The notes: generated by a model from the sequence alone, not told the origin. A stretch of DNA of 22,923 bases from a bacterium (GCA_021780625.1 JAJXYI010000302.1:1-22923), one strand, 5' to 3'. Shown: positions 1 to 8,265, numbered from the stretch's first letter. A program made the numbers and translations.

Positions 1-141
1 GGCGTTGGTGGCCATGCCGGCCTTCACGCGCACGACAGGCACGCTGGGACGCATCCAGAACAGCACGCCGTAGGCGGCGACGACAGCGGCGACGGCGATC
101 AGGACCACCCGCAGCAGGATACTCTTCGGTTTATTGGGCAT
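1..141 (-). CDS. Membrane fusion (periplasmic adaptor) protein, N-terminal fragment
   Basis: Only the first 47 codons are inside the window; the gene runs off the left edge. It starts at an ATG (139-141) that overlaps the 3' end of the TolC-like gene by 11 bp, so the two are almost certainly co-transcribed and perhaps translationally coupled. The visible part has a short basic N-terminus (MPNKPKSILLR), one hydrophobic anchor at about residues 8-29, then a stretch rich in valine and proline, as in HlyD/AcrA-type adaptors of RND or ABC efflux pumps. The adaptor call rests on this topology plus the adjacent outer membrane factor; the diagnostic lipoyl and beta-barrel domains lie outside the window. 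The pump type cannot be told from here. Confidence 0.6.
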   Translation of the reverse strand, partial: MPNKPKSILLRVVLIAVAAVVAAYGVLFWMRPSVPVVRVKAGMATNA

Positions 142-1522
142 GGCTGAGATAGGTTGCGGGTATGCGGTCGAGGGCGGGATCCATCCAGAGCATGCCGACG
201 AGGTCCGACCAACGCATGTACAGGTCTGCGCGGGCCGACATCGCGGCGAGCTGCGCGTTGAGAAGGCTGGTGCGGGCGGCCTGCACCTGGGATTCCGAGG
301 CGCGGTTGGCCTTGAATTCACCCTCGATGTAACTCATCCCGCCCTGCGCGATGTCGAGGCGCTGCTCCGCAATCGCCAGTTCGCGTGCGGAGAATCCGCA
401 CTGGTCCGCGGCGTCATGCTTTCGCATATCCAGTGCGTCCTCCGCTCCCTTGAGCTGGAGCTCCGAACTGCGCTTGTCGGCCAGCGCCTGCGCCTTGGCA
501 GCCCGCGCATTGAAACCGTCGAAGATAGGCCAGTTCACCGCCAAACCGGCCAGCTGCTCGTGGGTCGCGCTCTGGTCGACGCGGCCCGCAACGAGGTAGG
601 TCTGGCTCTGCAGCGAGGTCTGCAGAGTTGCATCCAGTTTCGGAAGGAGCCGCACCTTCGCGATCTTGTATCGAAGTTCGCTCTGTCGGATCCGATCCCT
701 GGCAATCTCCACGGAGGGCACGCTGGCCTCGCCCCCTGCCCGGTCAAAGTCCTTCACGAGCAATGCCGCCTGCGTATCCATCCAAGGCGGACGCGGAATA
801 TCGGTCGGAATGCTGTCGGCCCTCAGATCCTTCACCCCGGCCAGACTTGCAAATGACTCGAGGGCCTGTGCGAGTGCCGCGCGATCGCGGTCGCATCCGA
901 TCTGCGCCTCCGCAAAGTCCATGCGCTGTCCGTCGAACTGCCCCTGCGTGATGCGTCCGACCGCCAGCTGCTGCCGGTTGTAGTCGAGCGATTTCCTGGC
1001 CAGGGTCAGCCCGCGCTCGCGTATCAGCAGGGCCTTCTTCTGCAGGATGAGCCGCAGGTAGAGCGTGCGCAGCTGCCCCACCAGGTCGCGGTAGGCCTGC
1101 GCGTACTGCTTGCTGGCAATGTCCTGGTCGAGGTCGCCGGCCTTCGCCTGGGCCCGAAGTTCGCCCCAGTGGAACAGCGGCTGGTTGAGCGTGAGGAAAT
1201 AGTCTAGGCCGACGCGGTTGCTGTTCGACGTACCCGTCGTCGACACCGCCATGTCCGCGTAGCGCGCGTTGGCCACCAGCGAAGGATAGAGCCCCGAGTG
1301 CGCCATCGTCCGCCCGGCGGCGGCCCTCGCGAGCTCGACGTTCTGCGCCATCATCTGCGGAGACTGGCTCATCGCCTTGTCGATCACCGCCTCGAGTCCG
1401 GGCAACTTGGTCTCCGGCAACGTCTCGGCCGGATTCGGTCCCGCCTCCCCTCCCGCGGCAATCCCCGCCAGGGCAAACAGCGCCAGGTTTAGGAACAGAA
1501 CGCGCGCACCGCGCAGAGGCAT
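131..1522 (-). CDS. TolC-family outer membrane efflux protein
   Basis: 463-aa protein using the ATG at 1520-1522. A GTG 13 codons upstream (1559-1561) is possible, but the ATG places a classical signal peptide (MPLRGARVLFLNLALFALAG) at the very N-terminus. After it come two related alpha-helical halves typical of OEP proteins: a first repeat at about residues 40-230 (LEAVIDKAMSQSPQM, then a beta segment around LDYFLTLNQPLF) and a second at about 260-450 (VNWPIFDGFNARA is the matching segment). Length fits the family (420-490 aa). It would form the outer membrane exit duct of a tripartite exporter with the adaptor gene that follows. It is transcribed away from the ABC-2 permease gene, so whether this duct serves the polysaccharide exporter or a separate efflux pump is open. 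Confidence 0.9.
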   Translation of the reverse strand: MPLRGARVLFLNLALFALAGIAAGGEAGPNPAETLPETKLPGLEAVIDKAMSQSPQMMAQNVELARAAAGRTMAHSGLYPSLVANARYADMAVSTTGTSNSNRVGLDYFLTLNQPLFHWGELRAQAKAGDLDQDIASKQYAQAYRDLVGQLRTLYLRLILQKKALLIRERGLTLARKSLDYNRQQLAVGRITQGQFDGQRMDFAEAQIGCDRDRAALAQALESFASLAGVKDLRADSIPTDIPRPPWMDTQAALLVKDFDRAGGEASVPSVEIARDRIRQSELRYKIAKVRLLPKLDATLQTSLQSQTYLVAGRVDQSATHEQLAGLAVNWPIFDGFNARAAKAQALADKRSSELQLKGAEDALDMRKHDAADQCGFSARELAIAEQRLDIAQGGMSYIEGEFKANRASESQVQAARTSLLNAQLAAMSARADLYMRWSDLVGMLWMDPALDRIPATYLSHAQ

Positions 1523-1678
1523 GGAAACTCGAAAATGGCGATGGCGTGGCAGGGTCGACACTGGGACCGAAGACCTCGCCGAATTACCGCGACGTTGGCA
1601 ATCTCAGAAAACCACCTCGGCCCCGCGGGCGCTTTTGGCTTGATCCAACGCCAGCGCAAGGTCTCCGGTGATCGCGTC

Positions 1679-2491
1679 ATGCGCGGCTTATTGAATCCGT
1701 TCAGCCTCCTCTGGCGCCACCGCGACCTCGTGCTTCAGTTCACCCAGCGCGAGCTGCACCGGCGCACCAAGGGCAACCGTCTCGGCCGCCTGTGGGTCAT
1801 CCTCGCCCCCCTGCTCATGCTCGGGCTCTACCTCTTCGTCTTCGGCGTCATCATGGGCGGCCGCTTCGGCGTGATCCCCGATGAGTCAACCTACGATTTC
1901 GCCCTGGCCCTCTTCCTCGGCCTCTCGATTTTCCAAACCATCGGCGATACGCTCGGAAACGGGCCGCTCCTGATCATCTCCCAACCCAATTTCGTCAAGA
2001 AGGTCGTCTTCCCCCTGGAGGTCATCCCCGTCGCCAGCGTCATCGCCTCGATGTACAACTCCCTCCTGAGCATCGCGCTCATCCTGGTCGTCGCCCCCTT
2101 CAGCCACGTCGGCGGCTCCTGGCTGGGACTCGCCTACCTGCCCCTCCTTCTCCTCCCGCTGTGTTTCCTGTCGCTGGGACTCTCCTGGGGCCTGGCCGCA
2201 GTCGGCGTGTACCTGCGCGACGTCGCGCAGATCATGCCGCTCGCCGCCCAGGTCGTCATGTTCTCGAGCGCGGTGTTTTATTCGCCCGACAAGATTCCGG
2301 AACCGGCCCTCCGCTACCTGCGGCTCAACCCGATCCTCGACATCTGCGACCAGGCCCGTCGCGCCATCCTCTGGCACATGCCGATCGACTGGAAGGTCGT
2401 CTTATGGATCTACGTGTCGTGTTTCCTCGTGCTGATCGGCGGCTACGTGACCTTCCGCCGCCTGCGACCTTATTTCGCCGAAGTGCTGTAA
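1679..2491 (+). CDS. ABC-2 type polysaccharide/O-antigen export permease (Wzm-like)
   Basis: 270-aa integral membrane protein. I chose the ATG at 1679 because it gives the family's usual N-terminus (MRGLLNPFSLLWRHRDLVLQ) and length of about 260-270 aa; the frame is open further upstream but that part does not look like the family. The segment FTQRELHRRTKGNRLGRLW just before the first membrane span is the amphipathic region typical of Wzm/TagG/KpsM permeases. About six hydrophobic spans follow, including LLMLGLYLFVFGVIMGG, LLSIALILVVAPF and a C-terminal VVLWIYVSCFLVLIGGYVTF. It would form the inner-membrane channel for an undecaprenyl-linked glycan, powered by the ATPase encoded at 2971-4287. 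Unusually, that ATPase gene is on the other strand, with a small gene in between. Confidence 0.88.
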   Translation: MRGLLNPFSLLWRHRDLVLQFTQRELHRRTKGNRLGRLWVILAPLLMLGLYLFVFGVIMGGRFGVIPDESTYDFALALFLGLSIFQTIGDTLGNGPLLIISQPNFVKKVVFPLEVIPVASVIASMYNSLLSIALILVVAPFSHVGGSWLGLAYLPLLLLPLCFLSLGLSWGLAAVGVYLRDVAQIMPLAAQVVMFSSAVFYSPDKIPEPALRYLRLNPILDICDQARRAILWHMPIDWKVVLWIYVSCFLVLIGGYVTFRRLRPYFAEVL

Positions 2492-2555
2492 ACCACGCCA
2501 GACCGGTGCTCTTCGGTTGACACTGCCTGCGCAGTCTCACAATGGCCGATGCATC

Positions 2556-2951
2556 ATGAAAACCGATCTCTTCAGCCTGTGCGACTTCGCCGCGGACTAT
2601 AACGGAAAGCTCAGCGTCATCGGAGTCTTCGACTCCCTGTACACCCAGCAGGACGCCGGCGCCGTCCGCCAGTGCAGCGTCGCGCTGCGCCTGCGCTACG
2701 AGAAGAAGGACGAAGGCAAGCACACGATCAAGCTGACCCTCTCCGACGCCGACGGGAAGACCTCCGCCCAGCTCGTCGAGACCGACATCGACCTGCGCGC
2801 CTCGGAAACCGCGCCGACGTCCATCGTCCAGCTCGCGCTCCACGTCAGCAACCTGTCCCTGCCCCACATCGGCATCTACTCGCTCGACCTCCACGTCGAC
2901 AGCCGGCAGGTGGCCAGCACCCCGCTTTACCTCTACAAGGTGTCCGCCTGA
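2556..2951 (+). CDS. Small conserved protein, DUF6941-like
   Basis: 131-aa soluble protein with no signal peptide or membrane span. I use the ATG at 2556; a TTG 13 codons upstream is less likely because the conserved-looking N-terminus begins MKTDLFSLCDFAADYNGKL. The pattern 'CD-x(3-5)-D-x-x-GKLSVIGVFD' followed by alternating beta strands (SVALRLRYE, HTIKLTLSDADG, GIYSLDLHVDSR) resembles the family I know as DUF6941, roughly 130-aa proteins of unknown function; I cannot confirm this by search. It is likely an all-beta fold. It sits 64 bp after the permease stop on the same strand and ends 19 bp before the convergent ATPase gene ends, so it is sandwiched between the two exporter genes. A role in export is only suggested by position. 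Confidence 0.75.
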   Translation: MKTDLFSLCDFAADYNGKLSVIGVFDSLYTQQDAGAVRQCSVALRLRYEKKDEGKHTIKLTLSDADGKTSAQLVETDIDLRASETAPTSIVQLALHVSNLSLPHIGIYSLDLHVDSRQVASTPLYLYKVSA

Positions 2952-2970
2952 GGCGGTTGCCGGTTTGGTT

Positions 2971-4287
2971 TCACACGGGAGCCCCGGACACCCGGAAGGC
3001 TCCCACTTCGTAGGGCAGGCGCACCATGCCGTGGACCGCGTCCTGCTCGGGGGTGCTCGACACCTCGAGAATCGCCGCCGCCAGGATGCGCTGCCAGGTG
3101 TTGTCTTCGGCCTCTCCCGCCCCCGCGCCCACGTCGAGGGTGTATTGCCCCTCCTTGAGCTCCGCCTTGAAGCGCATCACGACCAAACGGGCGTCGCCCT
3201 CGTCGATGCCGTCGATGAGCCTGCGGATCGCGCGAAGCCCCGTGGCAAAAACGACCTGTCCGAGGCGATCCCGCACCTCGATGCCCGCGCTGACCAGCCT
3301 GACCTTCTTGCGGGCTCGCAGCAGGACCGAGACGGTGCACCAAGTCCCCTGCCGGAACACCCGGGACGCCCCGCCGGCCTCGTCCTGCACCCAGACTCGC
3401 TCCAGCTCAATGCCGCCGTCGCCCAGGCGCTGGCAGTCGGTGAGGTCGACGGGCAACACGGTGGGAAGATTCCGCTGCTCGCTCACGGCGCTCTCCGCGC
3501 TGAGGCAGACCTGATTGCCCGCCGCCGCGCTCATCGCCGTGATGTATTCACGAACGCACGTCGACGCATCGCCCAGGTAGCGCTCACGGCCCTTGTCCAG
3601 CCAGAGCGCCCGATTGCACATGTTGAGCACGAACGAGGTGTCGTGCGTCACCACCAGGAGCGTGACCCCCTGGGCCATGAGCTCCCGCATCCGCCGGTTG
3701 CACTTCTGCTGGAACAGAATGTCGCCCACGCTGAGGGCCTCGTCGATGATGAGGATGTCCGGCTCCACCGACACCGCCACCGCGAACGCCACCCGCATGA
3801 CCATGCCGGTGGAATAGGTCTTCACCGGCTGGTCGATGAACGTGCCCACGTCGGCGAATTGCTCGATCTCGGGATACTTCAGGTCCATCGCCTGCTTCCC
3901 GATCCCCAGGATGGAACCCGTGAGGTAAATATTCTCCCGTCCCGTGAAGTCCGGATTGAAGCCGGAGCCCAGTTCCAGGAGCGCGGTCACGCGGCCCTTG
4001 ATTTCCACGGTGCCGCCGTTCGACTCGAGCGTGCCCGCCAGAATCTGGAGCAGCGTGCTCTTGCCCGCGCCATTCCGCCCGATGATCCCGAAGGCCTCGC
4101 CACGCCTGACCTCGAAACTGACGCGGTTGAGCGCAAGCACGGCCTCGGCGGGCAGCGCCTCGAGGTCCACCTCGCGTCCGCGACCCGCCGCCCGTCCCAT
4201 CCAATGCCAGAAGCTGCGGTCGCTGTGGTAGATCTTGCACAGGTCGCGCACTTGGATGGCCACGTTGTTGTTGGAGGAGTCTGTCAT
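2971..4287 (-). CDS. ABC transporter ATP-binding protein with C-terminal glycan-binding-type domain (Wzt-like)
   Basis: 438-aa protein. The nucleotide-binding domain occupies about residues 1-260: Walker A GRNGAGKST (70-78), the signature in the form YSTGM (158-162) rather than LSGGQ, Walker B ILIIDEA (178-184) and H-loop histidine 215. The YS(S/T)GM signature and the insert before Walker A (HSDRSFWHWM) are typical of ATPases exporting O-antigen, teichoic acid or capsule. Residues 262-438 form a beta-rich extension matching the position and length of the Wzt C-terminal domain, which in characterised systems recognises a modified glycan end. The upstream run AAAGGGG about 8-9 nt before the ATG is one of the few good Shine-Dalgarno sites here. 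It should pair with the permease at 1679-2491. The gene is divergent from the membrane protein at 4358, with 70 bp between their starts. Confidence 0.92.
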   Translation of the reverse strand: MTDSSNNNVAIQVRDLCKIYHSDRSFWHWMGRAAGRGREVDLEALPAEAVLALNRVSFEVRRGEAFGIIGRNGAGKSTLLQILAGTLESNGGTVEIKGRVTALLELGSGFNPDFTGRENIYLTGSILGIGKQAMDLKYPEIEQFADVGTFIDQPVKTYSTGMVMRVAFAVAVSVEPDILIIDEALSVGDILFQQKCNRRMRELMAQGVTLLVVTHDTSFVLNMCNRALWLDKGRERYLGDASTCVREYITAMSAAAGNQVCLSAESAVSEQRNLPTVLPVDLTDCQRLGDGGIELERVWVQDEAGGASRVFRQGTWCTVSVLLRARKKVRLVSAGIEVRDRLGQVVFATGLRAIRRLIDGIDEGDARLVVMRFKAELKEGQYTLDVGAGAGEAEDNTWQRILAAAILEVSSTPEQDAVHGMVRLPYEVGAFRVSGAPV

Positions 4288-4357
4288 ACGGTCGGCCCCT
4301 TTTTCTGCGTGCCACTGCCCTCCAACTCAATAGGAATTCGATCCATCCCGACCTGAT

Positions 4358-6673
4358 GTGAACCTCCACCCGGACACCATCCCCGCTGCCGTCGAGTTCT
4401 ACGCGTTGCTCGCAGCGGCCGGCGTGGGGCCGGCAATGCTGGTCCTCGGACCGCGCGCCAGCCGGGTGGCAGTGGCCGCCTTCGCCCCGGTGCTGGGCCT
4501 CGCGCTTGCGCTGCCCCTGGCCACCGCCGCCGTCCAGGTGAACCTGCCCCTCGCGTCGTGCGCCTGGGGCCTCGCGGCATTGCTCGCGCTGCTGAGTCTC
4601 GGCTGCGGTGTCGCAGCGCGCCGTCTCAGGCCCGCGCCGACCGCGCCCGCGGAGATCCAGCCGCTGCGCGACTATGCGCTCCTGCTCGCGCTCGCCGCCG
4701 CCCTGCTGCTCGCACCGGCCGTCGCGGGCGGCTTCCGGGTCCTCACGCTCCGGGGCAACGTGTACGATGATCTCAACTACGTGATCGGCGCCGGCTATTT
4801 CGAGCACCATCCCCTTTCCTGGCAGTCCTCCGCTTCGGCCGCCGAACTCGTGCGATCCAACCCGGGATTTCTCCTGGTGAAGCGTTTCCTCTGGTCCGAA
4901 CGCACGCCCGTCCTCGCCCTCCTGGCGTGGTGCGCGCGCCTGGCCGGAAGGCCCGTCATCGACGTGGAGTTCGCATTCACGCTCACCTTCTTCCTCGTCG
5001 CGGTGGGCCCAGCCTATCTCCTGGCGCTCGACCTTGGCCTGCCCGCCGCCGTTCGCATGCTCGCCCCCCTGACCGTCGCCTGCGGATTCTGGGCCACGAT
5101 CGTGCTCGATCTGCGCGCCATGGGCCAGATCGTCAACCTGCCGCTCTCCCTCGCCCTGGTCTGGCTTGCCGCTCGCTCCCTCTCCGGTCGCGCCACGTCC
5201 CCGCCCCGGCTGGGCACTGCGCTCCTCGCCCTGACGCTCTTTTCCGCGGGCCTGGCGTACCCCGAGATGGTGCCGAGTCTCGCCTGGGGCCTCGCCGGGA
5301 GTCTCATGCTCGCATTTCTGCTGGGCGACGCCACCCGGGCGACTCTCCGGACCTGGCTGGTCGCCCTGCTCGGCGCGCTCCTGCTCTCGACCACCCAAGC
5401 CGTCTTCTTCTGGCGTCTCCTGGTCCGCCAGCTGGTCATGAGCGTCGTCCGGGGCTCAGCCATGAGCTGGCAGGGCGACTGGTTCCGTTTCCTGCAGACA
5501 CCCGCACCGCTCGCCGGACACTGGGGGCTCGCCTGGGGCCCACTCGGCTCCGCAGGTGCATGGTCTGTGGCAGCCACCACGCTCGCCACCCTGCTCACCC
5601 TCGCCTTGATCATCGGATTGGGCGCAGTTGCAAGCCGTGCCATGCGCCGCTCCACGATCAGCAACCGCGCCTCCGACCCGGCCTTCATCACGTTCGCCAC
5701 ACTGGCTGCGTTCGGCTCGGGTTTCCTTGCCCAGGATGCCGCGATGCACCTCGTCGGAAACCCCTGGGCCGGAGCCAAGGCGCTCTCCTACGGTTACCCC
5801 TGCCTCACCTTGCTCGTCGCGGGTGTATTCATTTTGCCAGGTCCGAGGCTTCGCGCGCTCGCCTGGCTCCGGCATGTCCTCGGCGGCGCCGTGCTTGCCT
5901 GGCTGGCCACCCAGGCCGCCTTTGCCCTTTACCACGTCGCACGCGCCCCCTCGGGAGACACGTTCTTTGTCTACGGCGAACCTCAGCATCGCAGCGCCAA
6001 ATCGGTGGGCTTCGACCCCGAGTGGCGAAACTTCGCCCAGCCGCTCGAGGCAACGCATGGCGCAGTCGTGTGGAGTTTCCAGCCGCTGGTCTGGGAGTCC
6101 GAACTGTTCAAGGCCAGCTTCGGCGATTCGGCGGACCTGATTCCGCTCATGTCGATCGACCACTATCGCACGGAACGGCTGATCGACGCGCCGGAATCCG
6201 ATTCCCTGCCCTTGCCCGCCTACCTCCTCGTCGACCGGGGCTTCTGGGGCGATGCCCTCAAACCCGGCGAAGACGTCGTCATGCAGACCGGCCGGACCCG
6301 CCTCATCCGCCTGCCCACCGACGCCTGGAGCGGTCCTCACCTGCTCGGCGTCCTATCCGAGGGAGCATCAAGGCTGTCCCATCTCGCCCACCCCGTGTCC
6401 CTTCCCTGCGAACTGTGGCTCTATTCGCCCGGGCCACAGACGCTGCGCCTTGCCTTTGCGGGCTCCGCGCCCGCGATCGTCGCTGCAAAAACACCCCGCA
6501 CAGACCGGCAGCTCTGGCGAAGCCGGATCGCCCCGGGCGATGAGCGCACCGTGCCGCTCATGCGCGGAATCAACGTCCTCCGCCTCACCACACCGCCCCC
6601 CGCCAAAGGACTCCAGCTTTCGAGCGTCCAATGGACCGACTCCCGGGGCTTGAACGAAAGCCAACGAAGGTAA
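4358..6673 (+). CDS. Large polytopic membrane protein, possible GT-C type glycosyltransferase
   Basis: 771-aa protein starting at GTG 4358, in the context ATGTGA, where the overlapping ATG is followed at once by a stop in its own frame. The GTG start is chosen because the first span begins within 15 residues; an in-frame ATG at 4436 would cut into it. I count roughly twelve hydrophobic spans over residues 10-530. An acidic pair lies in an extracytoplasmic loop after the fourth span (YDDLNYV, about 136-142), the place where GT-C enzymes carry their catalytic acidic residues. The last 240 residues are hydrophilic and probably extracytoplasmic. GT-C enzymes use polyprenyl-phosphate sugars to modify glycans or proteins; no specific family is recognised, so this role is inferred. 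The final residues (NESQRR) and the stop are encoded inside a 9-nt periodic repeat. Confidence 0.72.
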   Translation: MNLHPDTIPAAVEFYALLAAAGVGPAMLVLGPRASRVAVAAFAPVLGLALALPLATAAVQVNLPLASCAWGLAALLALLSLGCGVAARRLRPAPTAPAEIQPLRDYALLLALAAALLLAPAVAGGFRVLTLRGNVYDDLNYVIGAGYFEHHPLSWQSSASAAELVRSNPGFLLVKRFLWSERTPVLALLAWCARLAGRPVIDVEFAFTLTFFLVAVGPAYLLALDLGLPAAVRMLAPLTVACGFWATIVLDLRAMGQIVNLPLSLALVWLAARSLSGRATSPPRLGTALLALTLFSAGLAYPEMVPSLAWGLAGSLMLAFLLGDATRATLRTWLVALLGALLLSTTQAVFFWRLLVRQLVMSVVRGSAMSWQGDWFRFLQTPAPLAGHWGLAWGPLGSAGAWSVAATTLATLLTLALIIGLGAVASRAMRRSTISNRASDPAFITFATLAAFGSGFLAQDAAMHLVGNPWAGAKALSYGYPCLTLLVAGVFILPGPRLRALAWLRHVLGGAVLAWLATQAAFALYHVARAPSGDTFFVYGEPQHRSAKSVGFDPEWRNFAQPLEATHGAVVWSFQPLVWESELFKASFGDSADLIPLMSIDHYRTERLIDAPESDSLPLPAYLLVDRGFWGDALKPGEDVVMQTGRTRLIRLPTDAWSGPHLLGVLSEGASRLSHLAHPVSLPCELWLYSPGPQTLRLAFAGSAPAIVAAKTPRTDRQLWRSRIAPGDERTVPLMRGINVLRLTTPPPAKGLQLSSVQWTDSRGLNESQRR

Positions 6674-6678
6674 CGAAA
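6652..6678 (+). repeat. Three-unit 9-nt periodic repeat overlapping a stop codon
   Basis: Three consecutive 9-mers (6652-6660, 6661-6669, 6670-6678) fit the consensus nnAACgAAG seen again at 9985, 10963 and 21830. The second unit, ccaacgaag, is identical to one at 9994-10002. The TAA stop of the preceding gene (6671-6673) lies inside the third unit. I found no matching inverted arm downstream, so this copy appears single-armed. Confidence 0.75.
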
Positions 6679-7053
6679 AGCGCCCAGATAGTCAGGGGCA
6701 GCAGGCCGGCACCGCAGTCGGGATATCAGCCATTTCGGGCTTTCCCCGACCTTATCCTGCCAACACTTCGGACGCTACCCCCTGAATCGAATCGCCACGA
6801 AAATCACGAAGTTTCAAGGGCACCGGCTTTGCGTTGCGTGCGCCTATAGGCGCGCTCCGATCAGAGTCGGCAACCCTGGCGCCTTTTTGCGTTTTTTGTG
6901 GCCATTACCTTCAGGGGGTTCGGTTGCGCCGCGGCCGCTCTGGGTCTCTGTGGTTCAACCGCGGCATTTTGGGTTCATCAGCCTGGCTCAAACGGACGTC
7001 GCCCGTCGCGGTTTCGGCTTTTCGGAGCCGCCACTAGGGCTAGCGTGGGCCGC
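6674..7053. other. 380-bp intergenic region with hairpin and palindrome
   Basis: No supportable gene. Besides the repeats listed separately, it holds an imperfect hairpin at 6717-6750 (outer GTCGGG/CCCGAC, inner AGCC/GGCT) that could be a transcript end, although no T-run follows. It also holds a perfect 14-nt palindrome, GCGCCTATAGGCGC, at 6840-6853. A promoter for the pyruvyl transferase gene should lie here, but I see no convincing -35/-10 pair. The frame of the next gene is open back to about 6898, but that stretch overlaps the repeats and does not look like protein. Confidence 0.5.
6794..6902. repeat. Imperfect inverted repeat, purine-rich arms
   Basis: The left arm (6794-6811, gccacgaaaatcacgaag) and the reverse complement of the right arm (6883-6902, beginning gccacaaaaaacg) are similar, so they could pair around about 70 nt that contain the 14-nt palindrome. 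The left arm again shows 9-nt spacing of the 'cacgaa' core. It is followed by the same enclosed-arm layout as at 9985-10128. A shared motif tgaatcgaat lies just outside it (6783-6792) and recurs at 10146-10155. Confidence 0.55.
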
Positions 7054-8091
7054 ATGGGTCTGACCCTTCACATCGGCTTCGACTTCTGGGGCGCCGGCAA
7101 TCTCGGCGACGATCTCATGCTGGCCGGCTTCCAGGAGTGGTTGCGCGCGCGACGCCCGGAGTGGCGGATCTCCGCCCTCTGCGCCCACGACGTCGCTGCG
7201 ATGCGACTGCGATTCCCCGGTATCCGCTGGTTTTCCGCCGACCCCGATTCCCGTGCCGAGGCGCTCCGCCAGGCTGACGCCTGGGTCGGCCTGGGCGGAG
7301 GCGTGTTCCAGATTGAAGTGGGAACCTGGATACTGGATCAGATGCTCGCCGACATGACCGCGGCGCGCGCCCGCGGCCTGAAGACCTTCCTCGTCGGCGT
7401 CGGCGTGAACAACCGCGCGGCGCTCGAGACCGACCAGGCGCGCCGCATCCATGAACTCGCAGAGGCCATCTGGCTGCGCGACAGCGCCTGCCTCGACATG
7501 GCCCTGTCCTGCGGCTTCTCCGCCGGGAAGACCCACCTCGGCGCGGATACCGCCCATCTCCACTGCGCCACCGCGCCCACGCCCCCACTCAGGGAAGGCA
7601 CGGCCTTCGTCATTCACGCGAGTCCGACAGACGTCGCCGAATCCGCCTTCCTCGAGGCCGGCCCGCGGGCCCGGCGACCGGGCACCTGGGTCTGCCAGGA
7701 ATACCGCTCCATCCCGGACTCCGAGCTGCTGCTCCACCAATCCGCCTCACCCGAATTCCAGTCGGCCCTGCCGCTCCTGCGACCCTCGTACCCGACGGCC
7801 ACGGTCGCCGAGCTCCACGCCGCCGTCGCAGGCTGGCAACGCGTGGTCAGCAGCCGGTTTCACACAAGCCTCGCAGCCGCCTGGGCCGGCGCAGCGGTTG
7901 CGATCTTCGAACGCAACGACAAGCTGCGCGCAATCCGCGAGGATCTCGGCTGCGAGCGCTGCGCACGCCTCAACGACGCCGACGAGCTCGCCCGCGCGCT
8001 CGAGTCCGCCCGACCCGTCGCGCGCTCCAGACTCGACGCCTGCCTCGACCGCACCGAGCGCATGATGCACGAGTTTGTCTCCGCGCTCTGA
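7054..8091 (+). CDS. Polysaccharide pyruvyl transferase family protein
   Basis: 345-aa soluble protein. The ATG at 7054 is chosen because it puts the family's first beta strand and glycine-rich turn at the N-terminus (MGLTLHIGFDFWGAGNLGDDLML, with GNLGDD near residues 15-20); upstream in-frame codons run into repeats. Other family marks are GLGGGVFQIE (about 86-95), the two-domain alternation of strands and helices, and the C-terminal block SSRFHTSLAAAWAGAAVAIFERNDK (about 269-293), which matches the conserved R-x-H and downstream K of CsaB/WcaK-type enzymes. These transfer a pyruvate ketal from phosphoenolpyruvate to sugars of surface glycans, giving negative charge. Its place among glycan genes supports that role; the acceptor sugar is unknown. 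Confidence 0.88.
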   Translation: MGLTLHIGFDFWGAGNLGDDLMLAGFQEWLRARRPEWRISALCAHDVAAMRLRFPGIRWFSADPDSRAEALRQADAWVGLGGGVFQIEVGTWILDQMLADMTAARARGLKTFLVGVGVNNRAALETDQARRIHELAEAIWLRDSACLDMALSCGFSAGKTHLGADTAHLHCATAPTPPLREGTAFVIHASPTDVAESAFLEAGPRARRPGTWVCQEYRSIPDSELLLHQSASPEFQSALPLLRPSYPTATVAELHAAVAGWQRVVSSRFHTSLAAAWAGAAVAIFERNDKLRAIREDLGCERCARLNDADELARALESARPVARSRLDACLDRTERMMHEFVSAL

Positions 8092-8115
8092 TGGACCCGG
8101 AAACAGAGGAAAATG

Positions 8116-8191
8116 AACAGGGATGAAAGGGATGAACGGGATCGGGAATCCACATCGTGTCCGCATCCCTTTCATCCCTTCCATCCCTGTT
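8116..8191. repeat. Long hairpin with 9-nt periodic arms
   Basis: The left arm 8116-8142 and the reverse complement of the right arm 8165-8191 match at 25 of 27 positions, with a 22-nt loop. Each arm is made of a repeated 9-mer close to gggatgaaa. It begins 24 bp after the stop of the pyruvyl transferase gene and ends 74 bp before the next start. It has the same period and placement as the nnAACgAAG arrays but a different unit sequence. No long T-run follows the right arm, so it is not a canonical intrinsic terminator. Confidence 0.85.
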
Positions 8192-8265
8192 AAAATTCTC
8201 CACACCGGTCTGTCGCCGAAATCCTTCTCGATTCCCACTTCTCGCTCCTCGATTCTTTTCTCCGC

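Noticed and set aside
2517..2543. Possible promoter (TTGACA at 2517-2522 with CACAAT 15 bp on) before the small DUF6941-like gene
   Set aside because: The spacing is short and the -10 match weak, and a small hairpin (2518-2537) overlaps it; not strong enough to list as a promoter.
2965..4356. 463-codon plus-strand open frame opposite the ATPase gene
   Set aside because: It is antisense to a gene with complete Walker A, Walker B and signature motifs; its translation is rich in His, Arg and Asp and has no domain pattern, as expected for a GC-rich shadow frame.
3584..5398. 604-codon minus-strand open frame
   Set aside because: It spans two real genes on different strands and the gap between them, and its translation is low-complexity Gly/Glu/Arg/Gln.
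4927..6543. 538-codon plus-strand frame inside the 771-aa membrane protein gene
   Set aside because: Arg/Pro/His-rich translation without membrane spans, overlapping a frame with a coherent multi-span protein.
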